From NCBI GenBank assembly GCA_024734495.1, contig JALMQS010000153.1, positions 10,556,299 through 10,620,298 on the forward strand: a stretch of DNA of 64,000 nucleotides. The letters run 5' to 3'. The notes below the pieces were generated by a model. It had not been told where the DNA came from. It saw only the letters and a program-made list of their open reading frames with translations, and did not search any database. A program made the position numbers and the translations under genes. This document shows, piece after piece, positions 45,356 to 56,189 of the stretch (the first letter of the stretch is position 1; each line of letters opens with the position of its first letter). This DNA is from Forficula auricularia. Lineage: Eukaryota > Arthropoda > Insecta > Dermaptera > Forficulidae.

Positions 45356-46378
45356 TAGAGACCGAATTTTTATGCAGTAAAAACTGCAAAAATATGCCAT
45401 AAAATATGCAGTTAAAAAGGCTGAAATATGCAAGTAATATGCAGAATACGTTTAAATATGCAAATATATGCAGAAAAAATTGTCAAAATTTTTTTTTCAC
45501 CCACTAAAAAATTAAAATATGTATTTTTATTGAGTAAAAAATTTCAGAAATTTCTCATTATATTTTATATATTAAAAAATCTTTAAACTCAAAGAATTAT
45601 TAGAAGGGTCTACTTAAATAAAATCAACATAAATATAATAATGTTTCAAAAATGTGATCGAAAAAATACGGGGGGGGGGGGGGTAGTCTTATTTCAAAGA
45701 CATGATTGTATTGTATTGCTTTTAATTTTTTATATTAACAAGCTTTTTTTATTGACGTACAAATTATAAACTAATAAAACAATGCAAATATTTATCCGGC
45801 TATAATCTGATCACTACACTAATTTACACACACTTTCACACACATACACGAACACCCATTGTCCAAATTGGGCTATAGCTACCGAAGGCCATAAATAATA
45901 ATAATAATAATAATAATAAAGAAATAATTAACAAAGGATCTCAAAAATAATTAAAATTTGATTGTGATTATGAATAATTTATGTTTACAAGTATTTTTTT
46001 AAATTATCTCCAAGTTATTATGTCTACGGTCGCTTAAAATTGATTTATACGATGAAAATGAGCGATCCCCATCCTCAGATGTAATGGGGGGGGGGGGGAA
46101 ATTTAAAGAAACTTTATATATATATTTCTTCATTTTTTTAATTCTTTCTCCGGAAATTTACTTTTAAAAAATCTGTATTTGGTGCGAAACAGGCAATTCT
46201 TGCCAAAAAATCCTTCAAATATGCAATTTTTATGGAATATTACTCAAATATGCAAAAATATGAAGTATAAAATTTAACCTACAGTATCGAAAGAGGTATG
46301 ATTCGGATAGATAATTAATCCGCTAGGTTGTATGAGGCGGCAAACAAACTATGCAATTGCATAGGAATCCGGTCTCTA
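45356..46378. mobile_element. hAT-like non-autonomous element (~1 kb)
   Basis: The inverted ends are TAGAGACCGAATTTTTATGC at the left and TAGAGACCGGATTCCTATGC at the right on the minus strand. Both ends are rich in the word ATATGCA (at least eight copies in the first 130 bp), resembling the subterminal transposase-binding repeats of hAT elements. The interior has G runs (45670-45683 and 46086-46098) and an AAT microsatellite (45893-45919). There is no transposase. The 8-bp flanks are not convincing duplicates. Confidence 0.6.
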
Positions 46379-47557
46379 CCTTTGAGCTATGATATTATCC
46401 ATTTCTGTAGATTTCATTGAATAGAATTATTTATCAATATTATTTCAATTTAATTCACTTTAATATAACGGTTTGAGAGAGCCTCAAAGTGAACTACGGG
46501 CTACTATGTTGTGACAGCGTAGCGTGACTAATAGGATTATTTTCTACTTTGTAAGAAATCCTAAAAATAGAGAGGGTGGAAACAGTTCTAAACATTTAAT
46601 TAACACTTTTGATTTATTTTTTAATATTCAATAAAACACGCATAGATATAAGGAAGATATATAACTTCCGGAATTATATGATGAATCAGTGAAATAGAAA
46701 AATAAAAAACGATTACTTCAAAATGATATTCTTGTTGAAATGCCCTGTCATTACAATAATTATAAATCTTTCAACTTTCGAAGTATGATTTTGTGAAAAC
46801 AAAATTTATTTTCATAGTCACGATTGTATCATCAGAAATATTATTATTTTGATTGTACATTATTAATTAATTCGAATCTTTATTAGTTTATGGATTTTAA
46901 CGGGTCTATCCAGTTCTGGTTTAATTACAGATCAATGGAAAGAAAGTGCTACAAGACAGGTACCGAAAACTTGCAGCGTAGCTTTGGATTAGGACTTGAG
47001 TGCAAAGACGTTGACGTTGCCATTCATTAAAGTCTCTGGTATTCTTAAACACTTTCAATTTATTCTTTTTAATATTTAATATAATTCTGAAAAAAAATAT
47101 CATAAATGCCTTCGATTTTCACACTTTCTAAATTTGAAATATTTTGCAATATCAAAATAAATACGTAATTTTAAAAAGGAAAAAAAATTAAAAATATGAC
47201 ATTTTTTAAATGGCAGAACACACATAAAAAAGCGAAACATATATAATATCAAGATTAAGAAAGGAAGCTGATTAACTTTTATATATTAAAAAATAAATTC
47301 GAAATTCGGTTTGAAGTCGAATCCAGGAAAATTCAACTTACTCTGTACTTTCGCATGAAGCACACTGAAATGCTTCTTTTTTTCTTTTCATATATACAAA
47401 TGTCTGAAATTTTGGAAAAAAAAATATTTAAAGAATTATTTTTTCCTGTCTGTTGTGTGTTTGCCTGAATAAATACTTTAGATTTAATATTTCGACGATA
47501 ATGCAAGGATTGAAGGTCGTGTTTACTTCGTTCAGGTGACCAAATAATTGCATTTTC
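46379..47557. other. No gene recognised
   Basis: AT-rich flank; short ORFs lack motifs. Confidence 0.45.
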
Positions 47558-47930
47558 CACCCCGTGGTGTAATGGTCAGAGTAACTGACTGCCAACCCGG
47601 AGGTCTCGGGTTCAGATTCCCGGCCATACTGCAGACATTTTTTCTGTGGGCATGGGGTCTGGCAACAAAAATTAAGTGGGAGATAAATGTAACCGAATTT
47701 ATCGCGCGGAGACTCTACCACTGCTCGAAGCCCCTAAAACCTTAGTAAATTGGATATTAAATTGTATCTAAGTTTCTGAGATTGGCTCGTGATCCCGGCT
47801 TCTTTCCCTTCTCTCTGTTCTTTTCACGATGGAGGGGCCAGCCCATACAGGCCTTTATAGGGGATCCCCCTTCTGGTGTATCTCCTTCTCACACTCAATA
47901 TCATTAAAAAAAAAAAAAAAAAAAAAAAAT
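47558..47930 (+). mobile_element. tRNA-derived SINE (Gly-like head) with LINE-shared tail
   Basis: The head CCCCGTGGTGTAATGGTCAG contains an A-box-like region. 'TCGGGTTCAGATTCCCGGCC' contains the B box, with 'CTGACTGCCAACCCGG' as the anticodon-arm equivalent, most like tRNA-Gly(GCC). A ~200-bp body follows, then the tail 'TTCACGATGGAGGGGCCAGC'...'TCTGGTGTATCTCCTTCTCA' and a ~25-base poly(A). The tail matches the 3' UTR of the LINE at 6796-7100, fitting a SINE that borrows that LINE's machinery. Predicted ORFs across it are not genes. Confidence 0.8.
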
Positions 47931-48350
47931 CCAAACACAAAGACTTTTATATTTTCGACTTCCTGCCATTGGATGGAATTGATGATAAAAAGAATGCAGA
48001 AAATTGAAAATAAATCGAATTAGTTATGTATGATGTTAAAGCTTGTATTTTTGTGATTAAATTTCTTAAGTTTTGTAAATTTTGTATAAATCATAGCCGT
48101 CTTATTTATATTGTATTATTTGTTGTTTGTTATTCAATAAATATAGGTAATTAATTTTCTATGATTTAAACAAAATTTTCAATCCTTAATAAATCGATTT
48201 ATTATACAGGGAGCGGTTGTAGCTAATAACTTGAAAATTATCAAGTTTTAATAAATATAAAGAAATGAATGAGGATTTATAATTGATTTAGAAAGTTAGG
48301 GTAGAAGAAATTTTGGAAGCAATTTTTTTTTTTAAGATATAGAGATGTTA

Positions 48351-48719
48351 CAGTAAAAACCTGTTTAAAAACGGGTTCTTACTAGTTACTCGTTTCACTG
48401 AATACTTTTTTGGCAACTAGAGTTTACTGAATTCATTTTTGACCTTCCGTCTCATTTTGGGTGTGTATTTTTCAAAAAATTTTAAATGAAAATGTCAAAA
48501 ATTAGAAGTAAAGTTGTAGAGGACGTAATTTTTGACATTTTCGTTTAAAAATTTTTGAAAAAAAACACCGCAAAATGAGGCGGAAGGTCAAAAATGAAGA
48601 TTCTAGACATTTGAACCAAACTCAACCAACATCAGTAAACTCTAGTTGCCAAAAAGGTATTCAGTAAAATTCTTTTAACTAGTAAGAACATGTTCTTACT
48701 AAAAAACGGGTTTTTACTG
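48351..48719. mobile_element. MITE with 'CAGTAAAAACC' ends and TA duplication
   Basis: The left end CAGTAAAAACCTGTTTAAAA and the right end (minus strand CAGTAAAAACCCGTTTTTTA) are inverted over ~80 bp. TA lies at 48349-48350 and 48720-48721. The centre is itself a hairpin made from 'AAAATGTCAAAAATTAGAAG' and its complement. It is noncoding. A partial copy lies at 54810-55080. Confidence 0.7.
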
Positions 48720-48825
48720 TAACTGAGATAAAAATATATATATTATATAATATCTAATTAGAAGAGATTGTGGTGTTGGTGCAAGGTGAAACATATTATA
48801 TTTATAAATATAATTAATATCATTT

Positions 48826-49030
48826 ACTACTGAGCTAGGGATTCTTGGTCACTTGTTTCACATTAAAATTAAAAAATTAAAAAGATGTAAACATTTTTTC
48901 AATATATATATATTTCGAGCTGTAAGCTCATCTTCAGGAAAGTACAGAATTATATAAAAAAAAATTACCATCTTTTAATTTTTTAATTTTAATGTGAAAC
49001 AAGTGACTAAAAATCTCTAACTCATAATAA
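48826..49030. mobile_element. Foldback element with hammerhead-like motif at its centre
   Basis: The arms 'GGTCACTTGTTTCACATTAA'...'AAAATTAAAAAATTAAAAAGATG' (48846-48885) are repeated inverted at 48971-49006. Between them the minus strand 48912-48937 reads CTGAAGA, T, GAGC, loop TTACA, GCTC, GAAAT. No coding. Confidence 0.65.
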
Positions 49031-49195
49031 ATGAATATTAAATATAATATTTATTTACTCTTATCTTTATATAATTTCTATAAAAAAAATTTATTCAGTA
49101 TTAAGCTTAGATGTTTTGTTTTTGTGTGCGATTTTTAACCAATTGTGAGATGAGATTTTTAAAAATTATAGCTATTAGAGTTGTGAGAATTTTTT

Positions 49196-49265
49196 TCAAC
49201 TGAAGATGGACTAAATTAAGCCCGAAACATGTAATTGTGGATGAAATAAATGTTTTAATGTGCAA
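49196..49265 (+). repeat. Hammerhead-like motif, isolated
   Basis: 49200-49230 reads CTGAAGA, T, GGAC, loop, GCCC, GAAACAT, then ~20 nt and ATGTTTTAATG. ACAT...ATGT could close a stem III. One A-C mismatch lies in the first stem. Confidence 0.4.
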
Positions 49266-50221
49266 GAAAAGTTTTTTTTTAATGATGGAGAGTGGATAAA
49301 AGAATAAACATTGGATAAAGTAAAAATTGTAGATAAATATATAATCGTTAGTGAAGTTGTAATAATAATAATAGACTAAATTTTCAAATTATAAATCATT
49401 TGCATGACATAATTGACGGTGAATCAATAAAATATCACGGACATTTTCAACGCTTCTTTCTAGCCTACTAGACTCCAATAAGCGGAGAGTTATAAAAGTA
49501 AATAAGTACCTCGTTGCAATCAGTCGAACGTTTGAAACTTGATTGGTTCAGGAAAATAAAAGATTTCTCGCTTCCGTATATTAATCGAATTTCATAATTT
49601 TATGATACAAAAAATATTCACAAGTAAAAATGGAATTATAGAAAGAAAAGTTTCGGATAAAATTAGCTTGATTGGACATTTTTAATTGCGAAAATCCTAT
49701 CAGAATCCACGACGTTTCGATAGCTAGTTTTGAAGTCGTTTTCAAATGATGTCGACCGAGTCTAATAATCGCTACTCGTCACACAAAAATATTATCATTG
49801 CTCATTGTTTTAAAAATAATAAAACACAAGTATAATAAAATAGAAAACAAAAGAAAAACTTGACATTTTTATTGAAAAACAAAATGCAAATGATTTCTGT
49901 AAAGTTTATAAATATTATCTCCAACAAATTTGTCATTCGTTGACTTTAATCAGTTCACAAAAAAATTAATAAACCAACTTTATTTTTTATCAATAGGGAA
50001 AATACTGAAAAGGCGGGGAAATTAATTATGAAAGTTTGAAGGGTTGTTTTTTAAACGAAGACAACTTTCCTACACTATAACCAGCAAAGACAGAAAAGGA
50101 AGTTGAATGTTTACTGAATATATTAGATGATAAAAGAAAAATACATTTAGTATTTAGGACAAAAATAAAATAAGCCCCTTTAAAAAATTTAAACCATTAA
50201 CTTGCAAATAGTTAACTTAAA
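49266..50221. other. No gene recognised
   Basis: AT-rich DNA without matched repeats. Confidence 0.45.
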
Positions 50222-50224
50222 TTT

Positions 50225-50445
50225 GGAGTCAGGTTGGCCGAGTGGTTTTAGAGCATTCCTTCTAATCAAGCTAGCGTGGGTTCAAATATTTGACCCGCCA
50301 TAATCTGATCCCTTCAGGGGGAGGAATGGGAAACCACCCCTGTGAAAAATTTCCTCAAGAAAATTACAATGTATAGGATCCCTCCACAGTAATCGCCGAC
50401 GCTCGGAATCGAGTATGGCGCTTGAAGAAGAGGAAGTCAACAAAA
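50225..50445 (+). mobile_element. tRNA-derived SINE, second family
   Basis: The head GGAGTCAGGTTGGCCGAGTG has the TGGCCGAGTGG A box, as in class II tRNAs such as Leu/Ser. 'GCGTGGGTTCAAATATT' is a degraded B box. The body contains 'GGGGGAGGAATGGGAAACCA' and 'CCTCCACAGTAATCGCCGAC'. The tail ends in GAAGAAGAGGAA near 50438. The tail alone recurs inverted at 23090-23205. It is not a functional tRNA gene. Confidence 0.7.
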
Positions 50446-50463
50446 TTGAATTAATATTAACTA

Positions 50464-50874
50464 CAGTGAAACCCCTCAAATCCGAACCCCGGAACTCCGA
50501 AATCCCAGGAAATCGCAAAAAAGAGAAACTTATTTATTTAGTCATAAAACAATTATATATATACCTATTCTACATTATAACCTTATTTTACATAATTAGT
50601 GGTTCGGAAAATTAACAAAAAAGTGGATTAGCATACCTAACAAAGTGTAAATGTGTCTACATACTTATGTCATTCAGGATTGAAAAACGGGAAAAGTTGG
50701 TTATTGAAATTCTTTGGGTTGTCACTTTGCAAAAACAATGAAATGATAACAGAAACACACAAAATATCACTCAATCTTTCACTTGATATCGGTTATCTTC
50801 AATTGTCGAAGCTGCTTTCGGCTAATCCAAACAGACTACAGCCCCAATTAGTTCGGATGTGAGGTGTTTCACTG
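50464..50874. mobile_element. pogo/Tigger-like MITE
   Basis: The ends CAGTGAAACCCCTCAAATCC (left) and CAGTGAAACACCTCACATCC (right, minus strand) are inverted with TA on each side. 'TCCGAAC' follows in both, the usual pogo/Tigger subterminal word. There is no transposase; the 69-codon ORF inside is not convincing. Confidence 0.7.
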
Positions 50875-50876
50875 TA

Positions 50877-51542
50877 TATTCGACTGTGACTAAAAAATTC
50901 TATTAAATATTTAAAATGAAGATGTAAACCAAACTATAAATCTAATAAATTAAACTTTTAAAATGAAAAGTTAATTTTTTCAAGATATGTTATATAAATT
51001 TTCGTGATTTGTTAATTTTTTATTGCCAACAGTTTAAACTAGAAAAACTGATACTTGGCACAAGGTAAGGCCTATTATTATAATAAACATTAATGGCCAT
51101 TTTCTGCTCAATTGTTTACGACTCTCAAGAGCTGCCATCATATCACACTTTAATCTTACAGAAGTTTCATCTAGTAGTCCTGAAACTGAAAAACCTTAAC
51201 CTAAACAATGCTTAATATTGGAAATACAAAATCTTTGGAACCAGGAAAAACTTGATATATGCTTTCAAATAAAGGGTGAAATCGAAAAACCGAAACATTT
51301 CCTTCTTCATGTCATAAAATGAAGGGGGTGAATTTTGTGCGATAAATTTTCATTATTTTCGGGATGGTGGTAAAGTTTGGGGCGTTAATAAAGGATGAAA
51401 TCGAAAAAGTGTATCGGAATCTATACTTTTAGTTTATATAATATTACTTATATTACTTTTCTCTAATTTCCAGGCATTTCTAAGCAAGCGAATAAGCAAA
51501 AGTCACAATCGTTTATTTTTTATATAAATCCCTCCTTTTTTA
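50877..51542. other. No gene recognised
   Basis: AT-rich DNA. Two similar phrases occur at about 51265-51300 and 51380-51415 ('AATAAAGGGTGAAATCGAAA' / 'AATAAAGGATGAAATCGAAA'), a partial direct duplication. Confidence 0.4.
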
Positions 51543-52168
51543 CTTTTACCTTACAGGTTATAGTCAAGTATTGGAATCGTGCGATGAAAAAAAGTGGTTT
51601 TTATCCTACTTTTTTTTTAAATTATCTCAAAAACGTGATGAAAACTATTTTGATTAAAAAAATTGAGCTGAAACCATGGCATTTCGCTCTACAAAAAAGC
51701 TCTAATAAGTGAACATCGAAAAATTATATTTTTCGAGATAATAATTGTTTTGTCAAAATGTCTGTTAGTCTGTCCGTCCGTCCGGTTGTCCGTTAGTACG
51801 TTGTGTGCGTTATCAAATTTTGTGGACGAGCTAGCTCAAAAACTAGTCTGAATGTCGAAACCAAATTTCACACGTAGTTTTGGTCCATTGAGATTAAGGG
51901 CTGATTAGATTTTGGTGCATATTGACCCAAAATTAAAGAGGTAGGGGGGGGTTTAAAATTAAAAATCTAGGCCATCTTGAGCAAACTCAACCAAATCTTG
52001 TATAGCATAATCAGTGGACCCCCAGAAGTCTAAAAATGCAAAAACGAACCCCCTCCCCCTCCTACATGATTATAAATAATTTTATTAAATATAAGTGAGG
52101 GGCCAGGGTTGTAAGGTAGCGTCAAGTGCGATGGCCACATCAGAACACGTTAGCTTATTTTTACATAT
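51543..52168 (+). repeat. REP-A copy 5
   Basis: It runs from TACCTTACAGGTTATAGTCA to 'AGAACACGTTAGCTTATTTT' with one internal unit. It includes an expanded GTCCGTCC run near 51770-51785. Confidence 0.65.
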
Positions 52169-52172
52169 CTGC

Positions 52173-52262
52173 AACAAAAAATACAAGATGAAACAGCACA
52201 TCCACAAGACTATATTACCACTTACGCTACGGTCTTAAGGCAGCATGAGAAACTCTGCCCAG
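52173..52262 (+). pseudogene. Possible retroelement Gag-like scrap
   Basis: About 30 codons read IQDETAHPQDYITTYATVLR followed by QHEKLC. This has the look of the helical Gag core of LTR elements (a tyrosine/arginine-rich 'DYI-x-x-Y' helix). It is bounded by REP-A on the left and has no partner. Low confidence. Confidence 0.2.
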
Positions 52263-53439
52263 GTGCATAGTGATTTCTCTCTTATATTTTGGCGCAGAAA
52301 AATACGTGTTTTTAGTGTTTGTTTTCTTCGAGATGATGGTGGGGAGGGGAGTCTGTTAGAGAAAATAAAGAAGATATACGGAGGTCAAGAAAGGGCAAAG
52401 AGAAGTAATGAAGAAATGGAAGAACCAAAAACCCGAAAAGAGTATTGGAGAATACAATTATTCTTAATAATTGGATATTATAGTAAAGATTACAACAATA
52501 TTAACAAATTTATATTGGCATTTTTTGTATAGATTCGTAATGATTTATTTTGAAAAAACAAAAAAAAAAAAACTCAATTATAAATAAATCTTTGATGTCT
52601 TTTTTCATAGTATTATATCCAATTTTTGTGACATATTTAAAATATATTAAATTGACTGTGGATTTAAAATTGATTAAATTTTGAGTGTTGCTAGTTACAA
52701 ATATGGTATAATAATAAAATTTGGAAAATTATTATTATTTATTATTAATTATTCACTATTCAGTTTCGGTCACCACTACACGACTCTCGTCAATGGTAGT
52801 TAGTTTCAGGAGATTCACTTTAAACATCGTATTTTTTTATTCATACAAATGAATATAACATTCAACTATGAGAACGAATGAAAAATTAGATATTTATTAC
52901 AATGACAATCTTCATAAACTAATACTACATACATTTATTACTGATCTACCAGTGATGTTGAAAATGTATGGTTAATAAACAATTATAAATAAGAGTAATT
53001 AACTTATTATTATTTTATTTGTGATTATCTGTCATAGAAATTTCAAAATTTTATTAAATAAATTAGATGAAAAAGTAAAACGTTTTAAGTGTCTGGAATT
53101 TCTTTACAAATTGTAATAATTACACAATATTTTGTCAACGAATGGTTTTAGTTAAAAAGCTGAAACATGGCTTAAATTTATATCTTATTCATAAAAACAT
53201 CGATAAAAATATGATCTCATTAGCTTCAAGAGCACCCTGTAAGGATATTTTCTGGTTTTCTTCATTTTTCAACTGGAAGCTTTATAGCGCCTGGCTATAT
53301 TTTTCTTGACTAAACGAAGTATTGTAATCGTACATACATAAAAAAGTGGAGTTGTTGTTTGGTATTTTGAAATTTTTTCAAAAAATACCTATCGATTTTG
53401 AAAAAGAAAGTAAAGTAAAAAGATTAGTGAATACAAGGA
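52263..53439. other. No supported gene
   Basis: A 95-codon ORF at 52245-52532 (lysine/glutamate-rich) has no recognisable domain. The rest is AT-rich. Confidence 0.4.
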
Positions 53440-53560
53440 CTAGATTATTATGTAGCTGATAAAGCTTTTATTTTTGTGATTAAACTAATTAAGTATTACA
53501 ATTTTATTTAAATCACACACAAAATTAATTATAATTATTATTGAACACGAACAAATAATA

Positions 53561-53676
53561 CCCTAGTAACACAATGTTTCAAACTATATAGTAGTAACTA
53601 TATAGCGACTATATAGATTCTTGAAATCTATTTAGGCATTATATAGTTACTATATATTGAACATTGTGTTACTAGG
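53561..53676. mobile_element. 116-bp MITE, 'CCTAGTAACACAATG' ends
   Basis: The inverted ends CCTAGTAACACAATGTTT and AACATTGTGTTACTAGG are followed by opposed ACTATATAG runs. TA borders both ends (53559-53560 and 53677-53678). It splits the host-repeat phrase AAATAATA/TGTACAATAACTAC, which is continuous at 35575-35595 apart from small changes. Confidence 0.65.
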
Positions 53677-54809
53677 TATGTACAATAACTACAATGTTTC
53701 GATCGTCTTATTCTGCGATCGTTCTCAAGTATGAGCACCTTACTTACTTACTACTAAGTATGAGCACCTTACTTACTTACTACTAAGTGTTATAAGGTGT
53801 CATACTTGAGAACGATCGCAGAATAAGTCGACTGAAACATCGTAGTTATATTGTACATATTATTTGCTCGTGTTCAATAAATAATTATAATTAATTACGT
53901 GTGATTAAAATTGGAATCTAAACTCTTAATACAAGGACTACTTTGAAAAGATTATCTAAAAGTAATATTTTCGGAGATGTTAGTTAATTTTTGAAAATGT
54001 CTGTTAAAGAATCTATGGCCAAAATATTGTGTGAACTTTAACTCTCAGGCGGCCCTAGCATTGAATTCACAAATAATAGGCATAAATGAAAAATTTATAT
54101 TTAATTTCATGATTAATTACTATGGAAAAAAAGTTTTCATTTTTTTTTTTATAATTTAAAAAATGTGCATACGGGTTATCGAAGGAAATGACTAAAAAGG
54201 GCGTGATTAGAATCATCTCTCTTTCTTATAAGGGATCACAAGCACGCCAAATACAAGTCCAGACCTGTTTCACACTATTAGAGATTAATTTCTAATTTCC
54301 ATTATTCTAGGAATGACCTTTTTTCTTTTGAACTTGGACACAAACGATACTCGTTATAGAGATTCAATTGCCAATTGGACTTCACTAAAATTCAAACAAA
54401 TATGTAAAAAATTACTTTCTGCAGCTCTAATTGGCGAGCTTACAAAATCTTCAGAAAAAAGTATTTTTATATTTATTTTATATTTAATTATCAAAATGAA
54501 GAACTCAGTCGATTTCGGTTGAAAACGATTCAAGCTAATTGACGTTTACTCTTGATTCTTTTGAATGGAAAAAAATTAAAATTTTACACAGTGAAATAAG
54601 TTGGACCAAAATAATTTTCCTAAAATTGGTGGGAGGGTGAAAAATAATGAAATTATTTCTTTAATCGTTGTAAGTCAAATTTTGTACAGTTATAATAAAT
54701 GGAATAAAAAATATATGTTCTAAATAGAAAAAGGCGGTAAAAAACTAAAAATAATTTATTCTCTTAACTGATCTATTCTACAAAATCTTGTACTAAAAAT
54801 AGGACAAAA

Positions 54810-55080
54810 ACAGTTTATCCAAAAAGGGGAGAGGGGATTTTTTAAACGAAAATGTCAAAAATTAGAAGCAAAGTTGTAGAGGATGTAATTTTTGACATTT
54901 TTGTTTGAAAATTTTGAAAATAAACACTCAAAATGAGGCGGGAGGTCAAAAATGAAGGTTCTAGACCCTTGAACCAAACTCAACCAACATCAGTAAACTC
55001 TTGTTGCCACAAAGGTATTCAGTGAAACGCGTTTTAACTAGTAAGAGCCCGTTCTTACTAAAAACGGGTTTTTACTGCAA
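54810..55080 (+). mobile_element. Partial copy of the 'CAGTAAAAACC' MITE
   Basis: It shares 'AAAATGTCAAAAATTAGAAG', 'CAACCAACATCAGTAAACTC' and the right end 'ACGGGTTTTTACTG' with 48351-48719. The left arm is missing. Confidence 0.55.
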
Positions 55081-55489
55081 CATATAATTATATAATTTAT
55101 TTGTTTGGGACTATAATTTCGAAAGTTCCTACATCATCAGTCTTTTAATGATAAATATTTGTTTATTTACATTTAGCAGAGAACACCCTTATTGATTTCT
55201 CTTTATTAATCAACAAGTCTTCTCTCGGCAAAACAAAATTTTTCCAATGAAAGATTTAATCATTGATAGTACTATTAATTTATTTAAATCACTTTTTTGT
55301 GTTCGAAATAAACGGCGTAATTTTTTAATTAGGCTTTGAAAACAAATACTTTCCTGTTTTGACACATTTTATTATTAAATCTAACTTTCTTAGTATAGGA
55401 ATGACAGAAAAGGAAGTTTTACTGAATATATTAGATGATATAGGAAAAAACATTAGGAATGTAGAACAAAAATAAAATAAATAAATCGA

Positions 55490-55990
55490 AATGGCAAAAG
55501 GGAGTGTCTTTAGTTGGACGTTTTGTATGTACATTAACCAAACTAGAGAGAGATCTGGAGGGCTGGAAGAGGAAGAGCCAGAGGAACCTTCATCAGTGAA
55601 ACCAGCTCACTCTCCACCGGAGAAAGAGCGGGCTCACCTATTCTCCTCCTCCTGTTCATGTTGTCGTATTTACCTGTTTTTTTTTGCTTCTTCCGCCGAA
55701 GGAAGAAAGGCAAGTGGATGTCCAACTGGTCGCGGCCAGTCTTGGCAAAGCAACCGAGCGACCGACACCTGTCTTTGGATTACGCGACTTTTACGCTAAA
55801 ACCCGTCGTATACGGACGGGTCACGCACAAGTCGATGTACCGTGGTTAAACATTTTTCAGTTTTCTTCCTTACTAACAAAAAGTTCTACTGTATTCAGCG
55901 AGCGAGTTATTTTTTATTATTTATTTTTTTTTTTTTGAAAGAAGAAATAATGATGATGATTGCCGCCGGCGTTCTCAAGGTAAGGGCCAA
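55490..55990 (+). other. GC-richer island with a possible first exon and splice donor
   Basis: About 500 bp is clearly more GC-balanced than the surroundings, with several CpGs (55725-55840). Near its right end the ATG cluster at about 55951-55957 is followed by codons for IAAGVLK. Immediately after this comes AAG|GTAAGG, a strong 5' splice-site match, at about 55978-55985. A long pyrimidine/AT tract (55910-55935) precedes it. This is what a promoter plus first coding exon might look like. The predicted ORFs in the upstream part (55491-55799 and others) show no family resemblance. No downstream exon was identified. Confidence 0.25.
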
Positions 55991-56189
55991 GGACACCGAA
56001 AGTCTTTTTATTCTCAATCCTGCGAAGGAAGATTCCCTTTTATTTAGCATAACACAGATCCGTATATAAAGATTTTCTCCGATTTACTAATCAAAGGATT
56101 TTGATAGAGAATGTATACTTTATATATTATCGATTTTTTAAATACATATATGTATAATATTCAATTGGGAATAAAATAAAAAACTTTTT

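Larger units (their letters stand above)
53440..55270 (-). repeat. Long 'PLE-like' repeat, inverted copy 2
   Basis: It matches 33930-37400 in opposite orientation (see that entry), without the satellite and without both SINEs. The termini at 53693-53729 and 53805-53840 are inverted around 'CTTGAGAACGATCGCAGAAT'. They carry a variant motif (CGATC...GATCG, AAAC) resembling the hammerhead-like stem. The 69-codon ORF at 54313-54522 lies in the shared part but is not preserved in the other copy. Confidence 0.55.

Noticed and set aside
47558..47640. Functional tRNA-Gly gene
   Set aside because: The A and B boxes are present, but the acceptor stem does not pair and a SINE body and poly(A) follow. 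It is a SINE head.
5747..49230. Intact self-cleaving hammerhead ribozymes
   Set aside because: The core and stem II side are visible, but stem III, the UH cleavage site and stem I could not be completed convincingly for any copy by eye. Only a hammerhead-like motif is claimed.
55491..55799. 102-codon ORF as a protein-coding gene
   Set aside because: Low-complexity EEEPEEP and SSSCSCC content, overlapping ORFs in other frames and on the minus strand, and no domain. It is kept only as part of a possible promoter/exon island.
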